A stretch of DNA of 64,000 nt, from contig JAULSR010000003.1 of the NCBI GenBank assembly GCA_030512295.1, positions 2,418,001-2,482,000 on the forward strand, in the 5' to 3' direction. Positions 45,370 through 57,486 of the stretch are shown one piece after another. The notes under the pieces are model-generated. The model saw only the letters and a list, made by a program, of their open reading frames with translations, was not told where the DNA came from and searched no databases. This stretch comes from Bombardia bombarda (taxonomy: Eukaryota > Ascomycota > Sordariomycetes > Sordariales > Lasiosphaeriaceae). The stretch's first letter is position 1. Each line of letters opens with the position of its first letter. The translations under genes were made by a program, and so were the position numbers.

Positions 45370-47421
45370 CGAGATCAGAGTTTTAAGACACAATGACTGA
45401 CCCACTGACCTCCCGGCGGGATCTTTGACAAGAGTGAGTGGGGGCAGAGGAAGGCCGATTGATTGCTCTGGAGAAAATGTGTGAAAGAATATAAAAAGGG
45501 GCAAAGCATACAGTATTGTGTAACAGAAGCGCAGCGGCCGGGATTGAAATCCATTGCATCGATGCATGGTGGCCGCATCTACACTATTGTTATCCTGTCA
45601 CTTGGTGGCGGGAGTGTGACCCGGTGCTGGCGGCACAGTAGCTGTATCGTCAGTAGTAGTACGTAGTGTAGTACCTGATAGGTTTGCTGGTTCTACCAGG
45701 GAGCTTGTTTGCCAGCCATTATTAAAAGCCATTGCCTGCCTGCCTGCCTGCTGCCGAAGCCGGACAAAAGTGTCCGACCCAAGCAAGTTAGTATGCATGT
45801 CCGAAGCAAGGTCATAATGAGAAAAACATTTATCTACTTGTTTGACCGGGCCTGCCTGTTGAAGGCCTAGACTCCGATGCTGCTGATGCTGCAACACAAG
45901 GGCGCTGCGTCTTTCCTTGTCGTCGCTATCTCTCTGCCTTTTCCAGCAGCCAGCATCGTTGTTTGCTGTAGAGATAAGCAGAAAACCCCCTCTTTACCTT
46001 CCCCCCGCGAACGGTGTCATGTAAGCGCATGTGGTGTATCGTGGTGTAGCAGAAAGCGAAGAAGGTGTGATCCGACAGCGTGAGGTCGGTGGTCGTGTGT
46101 TTGTGTGTGTGTCGTGATGACAAAAAAAAAAAAAGCCACCTTTTTTCCCCTCATACACACATCAACGTGCTCATTATTATTATACCAGAACTGATTGAAG
46201 CAGATGGGTGTGAATGGTGACGATCAGCCCGCCCCGTGCGTCGTCGACCTGTCATATGAAATGAAATTGGGGAAAAAGAAGCTTGTTACTACGCCCCGCC
46301 CATGAGCGTCATCTACAGTACGCAGTACTCCGTAGTATACCTATATCTCCACAAGGGTAGCGATTGACGCCATTCGCGGCAACCATTCCCGTTAGATGCA
46401 TGGCAACATGGCAAGTGACGGTAGTGGCAGTGGTGGTGGATGGCGGATCATCGTGGGCGCTGCAACACAACAGAACGCATCGCATCTGATGCGCGTAGCC
46501 GTTGCGAGTCGGCGAATTCCACATCTTGTCTCCACTGACCACGCAAGGCCCTAGGTTATCGCAAAAGTGACTAGATAATTACCAAAGTGCCTAGATAATA
46601 TGACGAGAAGGCTGTGTCATCCAGGCTTCTAGCTCGTCGACCCATCTGTTGTTCGCTTCAGCGATCACCAACCCGACCTAGGATGCCTGGTGTAACCAGT
46701 AGCACTGGCGGCCCCCCGGTGGTGGAGGGGACAGGAGGGAAGAGTATAGGGGAGGAGGGGGTGTGGTAGTAGTCCTGTAAATTAAACGCCGGTAAATGTC
46801 ATTTGCATACATATGCCAGGCTAGCCGCCTCATCGTTGGAGTCCGTCAGGCATTGTGCGACGCTGGGGACTGGCTCGGTGCGACCCTGACTCGGTCGGAG
46901 CGAATGGGGAATTAACACACGCCGATGACCGAGGGCTACTCGAACGAAAATGAAGACAAAGTGTGTGCGTATTCCGTAATGATGAGTCCAGTGAGCATCC
47001 GATGCGGCGGCGAGTTGGACAGGTGGGTGGGGCCCATTGCACAACCCAGACGACAGGGGCTAAATATCTTCTTTTAATGGACTTAATTGCGCATTATGTC
47101 CGATAATCGGATCAAATAAAAGGTCAAAATCGAACTACCAAGAGTCAGCTGGCAACTTGAAGGGGCGGTGGGTGGCTCCAGGTGTCAAAGTGGTTAGGTT
47201 TGGGCCAGTACAATGTACATGTACGGTGCTTGCTCTGTTAACCTTAAACAGACGACTAGGTTCCTAGCTAAGGCGCGTGCGATATCCTGTTCGGGAGAGG
47301 ACAGAAAGGAGAAGACAGAGAGATGCACCTGCTGAGCCGCCAACCCACCTCACCGCGATTTGTGTTTTGACCGTGGAGGAAGGTGGGGTGGAGTCAATCG
47401 GTGCCCAGCCCAGGGGTCCTA

Positions 47422-47647
47422 CACCCTAGCCCTGGTTCGCTTGTTAGCTTTTTACAAGGGTTATTGTCATACAAAATATTATTTGGCACCAGGGGAGCTC
47501 AGCCATTTTACAGGGCATTTGGATCTAAAAACGCCATTTTCAGGGAAGTCAGTCAACCAACAGGGGGTCTTTTGTATTTAAAAGCGTCTGGCTTTACCTA
47601 AAACGGATTTTAAGTACCAAACTAACAAACTTTCAAGGATCAGGGCG
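47422..47647. mobile_element. MITE-like element copy 2 (226 bp, diverged TIRs, TA flanks)
   Basis: It shares with copy 1 an internal stretch (GGCATTTGGATCTAAAAACG followed by CCATTTTCAGGGAAG), a TACCTAAAACGG segment near the right end and the overall length. The ends are diverged inverted repeats (CACCCTAGCCCTGG... left; reverse complement of the right end CGCCCTGATCCTTG...), both reaching TTTGTTAGC or CTTGTTAGC inward, and both are flanked by TA. Confidence 0.7.
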
Positions 47648-50600
47648 TAAGGTGTGCCAAAAGTTAGTTTACCTTATCTCGTGCTCCCTTCCATGTCCTT
47701 GGCTTGTGTGTAAGTACTAGTACATAGTACATACCTGTGCACATACATACCTGTGCTCAGTGCAATGCTGCTGAGTCGCCCCGTGTCCGTGTCCTTGCAG
47801 CTTTGTTTGATTGTGGCGCCTGCCTCTTTCAACCCTTGTCCCCTTTGCCTCTATTCCGTATTCGTAAGCGAGACCATGTCATTGGGTCCCGCCTTAACGG
47901 GTGCCTATGGACCAGGATTCCATTCCATTGTCTGTTGTCTGTCGTCTGCATAAACAGTGGTCCTAGACTGTGGTCCTCGGCTGCAAGTAGGTAGATGAAC
48001 AGGAGCTGCGGTACGAGATGTACAGCAGACAAAGCTGTGCCAGCAGCCCATCGATCTGCCCTGATGGACAGCTGAGCTGCAGACCGGCAGTCAAGATAAG
48101 CCCTGACTGGTCAAGAGACGCGGGGAAGGACAAGCCCACAGCAAGAATCCTGTGGGTGTCTCACGGAGATGAAGCCATTTGTACTATTCCCAGGAGCGCC
48201 CATGCTGCAAAAAGAAAGTTACCAATTTGAGCCGTTAGGGGGCCCTGTCTTAATAAGCGGTATAGAGTGATGGTAGGAAGCGGAGCTAGCTTGTGAGCTA
48301 AGAGAGATATCATTGGTACGGGGATCGGGGAAAACCAGAATCAGAGTCAGGATGATGACGCTTAAAATCATGCTTAACTAAACCCCTTGGCATAAGCAGG
48401 GTAGCGCTCAGCTCCTGTCGTGGCGCGTACCTCCCTACCCAGGTACATACCTTAGGTACTAGGTACGTGGGCGTACAGGAGCGCTACGTGACTCGAAGGA
48501 TGAGGTACCGGGTACGTCGGGTACCCGTGTATTTTGCCTTTTTGCCCTGATCTGGTCACTTTGGCTGCAGACTTTCATGGGCAAAAAGAAACCCGCTGAC
48601 AATGGTACCTGGATCAGTGGGCCTTGAAGCCAAGATTCCGAGGCCAGGCTGCAGCACTGTAGGTATGTACTACCGAAAAGTTAGATGGCATAAAAAGGTT
48701 GACAGAACGTATTCGTAGTTCTCTTTCTTTCCTTTTTTTTTAATCCGCCCTCGACGATCTCCTACCACCTTGCGTCAGAGCAGTTGCTCACAACGATCAT
48801 CGACAAAAGCAAAACTGAAATTGGCAAGAGCAGTTAGGCTTGGCGCTCGAAAAGCTTGGCAGCTCCGGGAACTAGAAATGATTAGGAAGGTGGATTGTAA
48901 CGAACCATAATTGAACAGCTCGGATAATGCTTTTGTCGTTGGTTTATGATGATGTGGGATGATCTGTGTCTTTTCCGCGACTAGCGACGGACAGCCCCAG
49001 AAACTGATGGCGGATTGACAGGCGGAGAGAACAGACAAACAATCCGGTGATGGTGCCGAAGGCTGCCGGGCCGAACATAAGCCAAGGACAGCATGATACA
49101 AGCAAAATACCTGAGCTGGCGTGCAACATATTTTAAGCTTCTTACCAGTCAGCCAGTTTTGGCTCTCGAGGTCCCTGGTCGGAGGTAGCCAGACCAGTCA
49201 TTTGGGATGACGTGCCCGTGATCCCAGTAGGTCATTATTTGGCAATTGCTAGTGCGTTGGTGCCGCGGCAGCGACGGCGGTGACGGCGGTGACGTCCGGC
49301 CTGTGGGTGAACTCGAACTCCTCAAACTCCACAAACTCCACTGCCTCCTGACTTTGCTGTGTCCAAACCTTACTACTATGTATAGTAGTATAGATGCGCG
49401 GAGCCTTGATCCGACCCTTCCTAGGTATTATCGTGTAAGAAAGATAATCGAGTAAATTCCTGTTTTCGGTCTTTCAACCGAAGACAAAAACCCAGTCGGG
49501 GTGTTTTGGGCGTTGGGTGAGCTTACACAGCACTTCCGATGCCCCGGAGTGTGCAGGGAAACTGCCACACACTGTAAGTGGTTTTTTTCTTTTGCCTCGC
49601 TGGTTGTCTATTAATCTCGGCACTTCGACCAGCGACGGACCCGAATTGAGCGCTCAGTGGAGCCTTGTTGCCCGGCTCTGGCGAACAGTCGCACGCCTTG
49701 TTGCCTTCCGGATCTGACGTTGTATTTATTAGCACCATGTCCCTGTCTTGTCTTGCCTTGCCTTGCAGGCAGTGCGATTTAAGATGGGGACGTTTGCGGC
49801 CGAAGAACGACCGCTAGCCCACGGCCATGAAAAAGAAAACGTGGCCCCAAGCCATCAAGGCAGATATGACGTTAGACTAGCACCGTTGTGAACGCCCGGC
49901 TATCGTCCGCGGGAAAGAGACTTCTGTGTGCCGAGACACTGTGAATCTTGTCAATACGGGACAAGCTTTTTTATGTTGACATGACTTGGCTACACAGGAA
50001 CATCGTCGGTCAACACAATGTTACCAGGGGTAGCTCGCTTGCACTTTGTCCTGCCGTCCCTTTTGATCCTCCAATTTCTTCCGATCTCTGTTTGCACACT
50101 GCGTATCGAGTCTCGTGTGAGGAGGCACAGGTCGGCGCGGAGCAGGATGTCGAGGGGTATGTGGACAGCCGCCCTACCGTACATGATACAACGTTTCTTG
50201 TGTCGAGATTTTGAGTCAAGATCGGTCGATGACAGAAAACGGACGAGACGCGGCACAGCATCGACTACTAATCTGGCATTTCCGTCGTGTGTAACGGTTA
50301 CACGGGTTACAGCAAGCTCCACGCTCACCCTCCCGTCGCCAATTGCCCCCCCAAGCACCATCTGTGGAGGCCTGAAGCTCCTAGGCTGGCCAGTCCTATT
50401 TGTCGACAGCAGCCAGCCGGCGCGGGGGTAATCGCATATGGCAGAGATCTCCCTCCCGAGCGTCCGAATACAGCAGGTTGTACTTGGTGGTGTTTCCCAA
50501 CCGCCGAGGATTGTTTCGGTTATCGCAGGAGGCGAGGAAGGTTTTGCTTATGGTAAAATCGCTTGTGAAAATTGCTTGCTGGTGAGAAGTGCGCAACGAG

Positions 50601-53110
50601 GCAACCCAACGGGAGCCGGGAGCCGCACGCGCGATGCCTCACCGTGGACGCTGGGAGGCTGGGGCGCTGAGACGCCTGGCTGATATCCGTCTCCAGCACG
50701 ACCCAATGAATGCGCGATGCGGCCGAGAAGTGGGTGTTGGTCTTGCGAAGGGCTCACAGAGTCTCGTTGTCACCCGATGTCGATTCAACAGACGTGGGAT
50801 GAGAATAAGGCCATGCAGCAGCCATGCAACCCCATTGTTTGTCCGCACACATGTTTGTTGGCATATTCACTACCAAACGCCATTATCCGTGGACTTTGTT
50901 GAGACGGTCGTGAGTACTGAGCAGTCGGTGGGATCGTAACTGTGTGGATACCTGAACTGAACGTCAGATTAGAAGATTTAATGCGGCGGTTGCAAGGCCG
51001 AGAAGCCGAGAGCCGCGTAATGTAGCGGTACCTCCACCTGCCAAGCACCCAGCACCAAGCACCAAACATGGCCGGAGGCGGAGGTAACCACTACCAGGTA
51101 TGGATACCATCTCCAGACAACAAGTACATTAACAGTGCACTGTGTCCCTTCTAGGCACTGGTTAATGACGGGGTTCTACGAGTGAGGAAAGGGAAACACG
51201 CCGTTTTGCAATAACCATGCGCGGGAATAATATCCTCTTACCTCCTGCTCCGTGCAAATACAATTGTCCCAACTTGGCTTGGAGGGGCTGGCGGCTACCG
51301 TTGGTGTTGCTGAGGAATCTGTCCTCCGTCATTCGTCATCCGTCAGTTCGTTCCTTCGTTGGCGGCGACATGTTTGCACAGGCAGGACAGACAATGCCTG
51401 GCAAGGTAGGGATCCGAGATTGTTGTTCCTGGTTCACGTTGGTCTCTTTTAGGTGACCAATTTGTCTCCCGTCTGCCCTGGCATTACACTTAAAAATAAA
51501 AAAAGAAGAGGAATTATCTCGGCGCTGTCCGGGCATGTGCCTGCCGTCATCTGCCGTCATTTACATAGGTAGAGAGCACTTGCGGAAGGACCGACCGGCC
51601 ATGGAAAGAGCGGGAGACTAGGCAGGCGAGCTTGACGAGGAAGGTTCGATTGAGTGATGGGCCCATGAAGTTTCCCGTTGGTCACGGGTCGTCCCACCAT
51701 GTTCGACCCCAGCCTGCCAAGCCTATCCCAGGGAAATACAAAGAAGCAAGAGCGCGTGGTTGGACGATCAAGAAATCTCCAAGAAATGCCAACGCGCACT
51801 AGCGAGGCCGCTAAAGCGCTCCGGTATGGCGTTGCAAATAAGCTTGAAATTCCTTTTACTGTGGGTGCATGTCGAACTCGTTCCTCAATCCAGGTAGTAG
51901 GGGTTGGCGCCAAGCTGCCACGGCGCCTTGGGTGTGCTCTCGATCCATCTCGACAGTCGATATCGTGTGGCTGTTGGAGTTCTGGACGGTACCAAAGCAC
52001 AGTACCGTGCTCTAGTGCGCCGCGTATCCGTACACTAAGGCACACTACTGTAAGATAATCCGTATACCGAACCCTGAAAAAACAGAGTTGTGTTTGTGTG
52101 TCTGATAACAGACTGCTGCTGGCCAGAGACTCGGACTTCCTAGCTTGGGTAAAACTCGAATTCGGCTCCGGAAAGCAATCCCACTGGATGGGAGTCATGT
52201 TATTGTTTTAGTTATATGTACCGTGTACGTGCCTACACAGCAGAACTCGGAGCCACCTTAACTGTGCGCTACCAGTAGGTTAGGTGGCTTTTGACAAGAC
52301 CCTAGAGTTTCTAGGCATCGACGTTTACTAATGCCAACTGTTTAACACGGGGGAGACCTAGACTTACTAGCGTTACAACGGGTGTGTCTGCCCACGTTTT
52401 GCTCACACAATCGAGCAACGAGGCAGGACAACAAGGTAGCCCGAGCTGGAGGCGGAAACTGGAGCCCTCGCCGACAACAGAGAAAATACCCTTGACAGTG
52501 TCAGAGAGTCTTTTTTACCTTTGAGATAACCGTGACGTCTCTCGCCTCTCGCCGCTCTCCGCATCTGGGACCAACAACGCTGACGGGAGATCACCAACCA
52601 TAATACCACCTACGCTCAATCCTTGAGGATCAATACTAAGTGTGTGTAACTCCCCGTAAGGAGTAATCGCGTATCGTATCACGTACTTTGGTTAAGTGAC
52701 TGGATATGATAAGCTTACGACACACCCCGGCCTTGCTCGTACTTTGGGGGAATAATTTGCCCTTTCCGTCGTCTAGACGCCTGTGTGAGATGACTTAGCG
52801 TGCGCGTTTGTTTGCTCCCGGTTGCTTGGCGTGGAAGGAAGAGGTGAAAATGGTCTTGGCGGTCAGCACTCAGCAGGGTGCGCGCCTTTATTAAATTTGG
52901 TCGTCCTTTTCGGTTTTAAGGTTCTGACCCAGCTTGGTTCTTTGGCCGCTGCAAAAGGATTGGTCGAGCCACATAATTGGTAGATTTCCATCGGCTAGAC
53001 GATTCGAGAAAAAACTACCTGAGGTATGGCAGGCAGGCAAGCAACCAGCCAGCAGCCCCATCCATGCTGGGTGCTGGGCCGGGCTGATTTCCTCGCTTCC
53101 ATCCCATAAC

Positions 53111-53196
53111 CTTAAGTTAAAACCTTGGGCTTGCTTATCGCTGATTGCATCGTATCGCGTCACCTACCAGCGTGACTGCCCAAAAAGTTTAACTTT
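53111..53196. promoter_or_regulatory. Candidate WOPR-type binding sites
   Basis: CTTAAGTTAAAACC (53111-53124) and AAAGTTTAACTTT (53184-53196) lie about 2.6 kb upstream of the WOPR gene. The second is a perfect inverted repeat of AAAGTT around one base. WOPR proteins such as Wor1 and Ryp1 are known to prefer AT-rich sites containing TTAAAGTTT-like cores and to regulate their own promoters. Chance matches in AT-rich DNA are quite possible. Confidence 0.25.
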
Positions 53197-55148
53197 GATT
53201 GCTCAGTGACTGCACGCTAGTATGATATGGGTAGAAATAAACTATCCGCTCAGATACACCTAATCTTCAAAGTTTTTATTCTTCCTAACCTATTTACCCA
53301 CCTTCCATCATCCTATATCTCAATATCTTTTAAGGCGTGCTTCGTACCCAGTAGGTAATAGTGACTTGGCAGTGGGGTTATTTGGAAGGTGCAGTCAGTG
53401 TGGTTGGATCAAACAAAGTCTTATCAATAGGTCCATCCGCCCCTCTCGCAGTCCGGCCAGTGCCCAGCACGCCTAGCGAACGCCCAGCGAACGCCCAGCG
53501 TCTCAGCAAAAGTCCAAAGGTCCGCACGCATCAGCCAAAGAAAGGTAACCTGACTTCCTAGGTCCAGCGTACCCCGGTCCTGACCCTTGGCAGAGAGCGC
53601 AGCGCAGTGCAGCGAAGGTGCAGACGGTGGCCGGTCGCACACGGTACCTACCTATTGTATGTGTACTTTGGTCGCTGCGGTACAGTACCTGAAGAGCCCA
53701 AGTAGCCTCCCACATTCCGAGACATGCGCCATTGGCCTGCATCGTCATCGACCTGCAGCCGATCCACAGCCAGCCAGCCGCCAACCGCGACCTCTTGACA
53801 CTCTATTTCCCACTTTATATCAGCACTCCACACGTTAAACACCGATACCCGACACCACTCAAAAATCCAAAAGGTACCGCCCGAGCCACACCCACACCCA
53901 CCTGCCCACACACACACACACGCACGCGCACCCACCACGACTTTCGATACCTTTGACCTTCGACACAGTCACACACACACACACAGTACACCACCACCAC
54001 CGACCATCTTGGGTCCTAATATGGTGCCGTGCTTTTCCAGACGCCCGAGCAAACACACAACCTAGGCTAGGCAAATTGAATTGAATGGGACGCGCGTGGT
54101 GAGCTGCAGCGCCCTTGTTTCACTGGCTGCCATTGCCACTGCTGCCGCTATTGCATTGAATTTGATTGCCACTGCCAAACTTTGACATTCGACGACCCCC
54201 CCTCTCGCGCCCGCCCTCATCATCATCGCACAATCACAACCACAACCACAACCACAACCGCAACCGCAAACCTCAAACCACCATCCAGGTATCTCCACCC
54301 CAACGACACTGCCGTCGACCCGTCGTCACCCGTCCCGACTCCCGACTCTCCCGTCTCGCCACACCCCAAGACGAGCCGCTCGTCCATCTCGTCATCTCTT
54401 TTAATTCTTCCGGCAACACTGTTTGTTTCCTCCGACAAACAACGTGCCTTTTCTTCTTCCTGAGGGAGGAGCTTCGCATCTTTTTTTCCTCCAAGATTGA
54501 TTGCATTCGAGAGACTGCTTCTACGACTTGTCGCATTCAACGCGCCACACAGAGAGGTATGTAATCAATTTTCCTGGCGTCCTAATTCTTGTCTCGCAGT
54601 CATTTCTTGCCCTGCCCCACGTGTTACCACGTTGATGTCGTTTCCCCCTCCAAACCTTCGAGAAGCGTTGGATGGTCGAAGCTTGTCAATATGACGTCTG
54701 AACCTAGAAAATAACCATGTGCCATTTGAGCCTGGCATGATATGGCAATTCCCAGCCGATATTCCACTTACATCATGAGGAAAGCTTATGAAGAGGCGTT
54801 CAGCCTCTAGCACCGTTTCATGCTGGATCCAGCCCATGGCAACGCCCTTACACTCTACTAGAGATAAGAAGCATGGAAACAAGCTCCAGGTGAATCGGAC
54901 AAGCCTCTGAACGAGGTTGAACCCAAGGTTGCCTGCCTGTCCCGTCCTATGCCCTCGGGTGCAGGTGCGCCATCTATCAAATCGCGTCAAGTGCGCACGC
55001 AACGTGGAAGCTACAAGAAAGAAACCCCCCTTGCCCTGTCAAATCAAGCCTTTACAAGTTCATCCATTTGTTTATCAGGCAGGCATTTTGCCGTGTTGGC
55101 CGAAGAGGCCGAGTCAGAGCTCCACCTTCTGTTCAAGGATGGGCCATC

Positions 55149-55184
55149 GCAGCTAAGGTGGCAGCTAAGGTGGCAGCTAAGGTG
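55149..55184. repeat. 3 x 12-bp perfect tandem repeat in the WOPR leader region
   Basis: GCAGCTAAGGTG is repeated three times without change, about 600 bp before the WOPR start codon. Confidence 0.9.
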
Positions 55185-55779
55185 GCAGGTTCTTTGATGC
55201 AAAGTTTTGCAAATGCGTGCAGTCACACTCAAACCTCGACAAGCCCGAATGTTGATTAAGCTTCTGTCACGTCGTGCGATTTCCTCTAACCCGCTCAAAC
55301 CTGGAAAGGCTAACTAACATTACGTTTTGCCAAGACGTGCTTCTCTCCACCATATCCTTGTCGCGACGTCTCAGGTTGCCGAAAGCTCGTCCTCGAGCTC
55401 CCTCCCTTCGACTATACCTGCCCAGATTTCGGGACACCAGGAGCAAAAAGCGATCTGCGGCCTGCACCTGCTTAAAGCTTTCGCACAGCCAAGAGGGTTT
55501 ATGCTGCCGCCAGTGGGGCCCCCCTCGACAACCGCCGCGCATACGTCCCCAATTTGTTGTCCAATGCCAGAAATTGGTGCCGAATCGTAAAAACCTAAAC
55601 CTTCCCCTTGCAAGTCTGAATGGTGGATCCGCTATCGTGGCGGAGAACGAGGATCCAGCTATTGCAGACTTATAAGAGCACACGGCGGCCCATCACTTTT
55701 TGTCATCCTGAAACCTCTCTATTTTCCTAATCCTTGAGTTTATCCCCATACCTATTGTCGGCCTCTCACAACCGCCAAG

Positions 55780-57486
55780 ATGATGGAAACGTACTATGGC
55801 CATGTCAGGACGCCCGCCGACGCCATCAAGCTCTTCGAGGCCTGCCGACTGGGTCTCCTTCCGCGCGTCCAGCGAAGACTTTCAGAGAAAGAGCGTCAAT
55901 CCATCAGATCCGGCTCAGTTTTTGTCTGGGACGAGAGGGAAGCAGGCATGCGCAGATGGACTGACGGCAAATCGTGGAGTGCAAGCCGTGTCTCGGGGAG
56001 CTTCCTCACATACCGAGAAATGGAGGGCAAGAGGGGAACCGGCTTTGGTGGCACGAGGAGAGGCGCCGGGAAGACACCCGACTCTGGCCGCGGTAGCGAC
56101 GAGGACCAGGACGATGCCGAACCGGACGGTTACCGATACAAAGCCGATGGTCTCATGAAGCAATCATTCAGCATAACAACTTCTACAGGCCAACATCTGC
56201 ACCTGATTTCGTATTTCGCCAGAGGTCAGAACGACTTGCCGCTTCCTGGAAGCGATGCAACACTCAGAAGCATCGTACCACAAAAGGGTATGTACCCAGA
56301 GTCCAGTATGAACGACTCTCAGGTGCCGGCTCTCACCAGAGCACCGATGCAGCAACCGCCGTACGGGCCGCCCGGTCATCACCCAGGGTACCCGCCGCCT
56401 CATCCTCATTATGCGCACACAGGCCAGCATCCAGGCCAGCATCCAGGTCAGCACCCGAGTCAGCACCAAGGTCCTTACTGGCCCCCATCACCGATCGCTA
56501 CACCACCCTACAGCCAGGGTCACTACCAGTCTTATCCCCAAAGCACTGCCCCTCCACCGCAGTCGCTTCACTATGCTCCCCCACACCCTCCACCCCCTCA
56601 CCAACCATATTCTCATCCCCATGGTCCTCCGGGCCCTCCGTATGACCATCGTGGGAATGATCCTCGTGTGACGTTGCCGCCACCACAGGCTTCGCACTCA
56701 GCTCAACCCAAGGGTCTCCCGCAGCCTTATCAACAGAGCTCGCCACATCTCCAGCAACCGAGCCCACATCATCACCAGCAGCAGCCGCCGCAGCAGCAGC
56801 CGCAGCAGCCGCCGCCGCCAACGCTTCATCATCAACATCCGCCCGCACATCAGCAACACCCGTCGCCTACACATCATCAACATGCGCCTGCGCATCAGCC
56901 ACACCAATCGCCTGCACATCAACCCCAGCAAGCGCCCCCACCTCAATCACAACCGTCGCCTGTACATCAACAACAGGCCTCGCAGTACCCACAATACGCA
57001 TCACAGCAACGAGCCTCTGTTCTGGACTCCCCGCGGTCCCAGCATCTGCAGGCACAGGCCAGAGAGGCTGCCATCATTATTGACCCACGACTGGCCGCTA
57101 ATAGCGCCGCACGTGCTCAACAACACGGACCTCTCCCTGCCCCAGGACAACCGCAGTCGCCCACTTCTTACAGGGCCCAATCGGCTTCACCGCCGCGGAA
57201 CCCACATGTCGTCGCAGCAGAAGCGACGACCAACGGTGCAACAGCAACAACCGGCTCTGCCTCGGCTAGTATCAAGGCCAGCCTCTCTGCTCTGCTGCTC
57301 CACCCGACACCGACCAACTCGGAACCCAACAGTGCCAACCCGGGCAGCAATAGCGCCAACAGCTCGCCGCGGGCGCCTCATGGGAACCCGGGACTCGGGG
57401 GCCCGGGTGCCGGCGGTCTGCAGGGAAAGCGTGAGACGTTTGAGAATAAGGCGATTGGGGTGCTGGATAAGAAGTTTTGCTTCTGA
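55780..57486 (+). CDS. SGE1: WOPR-domain transcriptional regulator (Gti1/Sge1/Ryp1/Wor1 clade)
   Basis: WOPR proteins are fungal-specific DNA-binding master regulators: Wor1 controls white-opaque switching in Candida, Ryp1 the yeast phase in Histoplasma, and Sge1/Gti1 conidiation, effector and secondary-metabolite genes in Fusarium. The intronless frame gives 568 residues. WOPRa spans about residues 3-88 (GHVRTPADAIKLFEACRLG, ERQSIRSGSVFVWDEREAG, MRRWTDGKSWSASRVSG, SFLTYREMEG). WOPRb follows a Gly/Asp-rich linker (YRYKADGLMKQSFSITTS, GQHLHLISYFARG, about 122-150; IVPQKGMYPES near 170). These motifs place it in the Gti1/Sge1 clade and not the Pac2 clade. RRLS at residues 32-35 fits a protein kinase A site consensus, as discussed for this family. 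The rest is Pro/Gln/His-rich, with QHPGQHPGQHPSQH-type repeats, and ends FENKAIGVLDKKFCF. The adjacent Met codon at 55783 is an equally good start. The gene is isolated: 18.7 kb of gene-free DNA upstream and 6.5 kb downstream. Confidence 0.95.
   Translation: MMETYYGHVRTPADAIKLFEACRLGLLPRVQRRLSEKERQSIRSGSVFVWDEREAGMRRWTDGKSWSASRVSGSFLTYREMEGKRGTGFGGTRRGAGKTPDSGRGSDEDQDDAEPDGYRYKADGLMKQSFSITTSTGQHLHLISYFARGQNDLPLPGSDATLRSIVPQKGMYPESSMNDSQVPALTRAPMQQPPYGPPGHHPGYPPPHPHYAHTGQHPGQHPGQHPSQHQGPYWPPSPIATPPYSQGHYQSYPQSTAPPPQSLHYAPPHPPPPHQPYSHPHGPPGPPYDHRGNDPRVTLPPPQASHSAQPKGLPQPYQQSSPHLQQPSPHHHQQQPPQQQPQQPPPPTLHHQHPPAHQQHPSPTHHQHAPAHQPHQSPAHQPQQAPPPQSQPSPVHQQQASQYPQYASQQRASVLDSPRSQHLQAQAREAAIIIDPRLAANSAARAQQHGPLPAPGQPQSPTSYRAQSASPPRNPHVVAAEATTNGATATTGSASASIKASLSALLLHPTPTNSEPNSANPGSNSANSSPRAPHGNPGLGGPGAGGLQGKRETFENKAIGVLDKKFCF

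Larger units (their letters stand above)
37083..55779. other. 18.7-kb gene-poor region upstream of the WOPR regulator
   Basis: I find no protein-coding gene with family signatures, no tRNA and no rRNA on either strand. Open frames stay below about 215 codons and have compositions driven by simple repeats. Contents I can name are a long GT microsatellite at 40593-40652, two MITE-like elements at 44968-45210 and 47422-47647, a 3 x 15 bp repeat at 45325-45369, a dense GTAC-word cluster near 48430-48530, a near-palindrome of the WOPR half site near 53184, and a pyrimidine- and CAACCA-rich tract at 54180-54270 that looks like a transcription start region for the downstream gene. The region probably contains the promoter and long 5' leader of the WOPR gene. 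Confidence 0.7.

Noticed and set aside
51557..52198. 213-codon open frame on the minus strand in the gene desert
   Set aside because: No family motif and random-looking composition, in a region where other frames are equally open.
52250..52290. AGCCACCTT...TTAGGTGGCT hairpin as a riboswitch or terminator
   Set aside because: A short imperfect inverted repeat in eukaryotic intergenic DNA; such features are expected by chance and have no transcript context.
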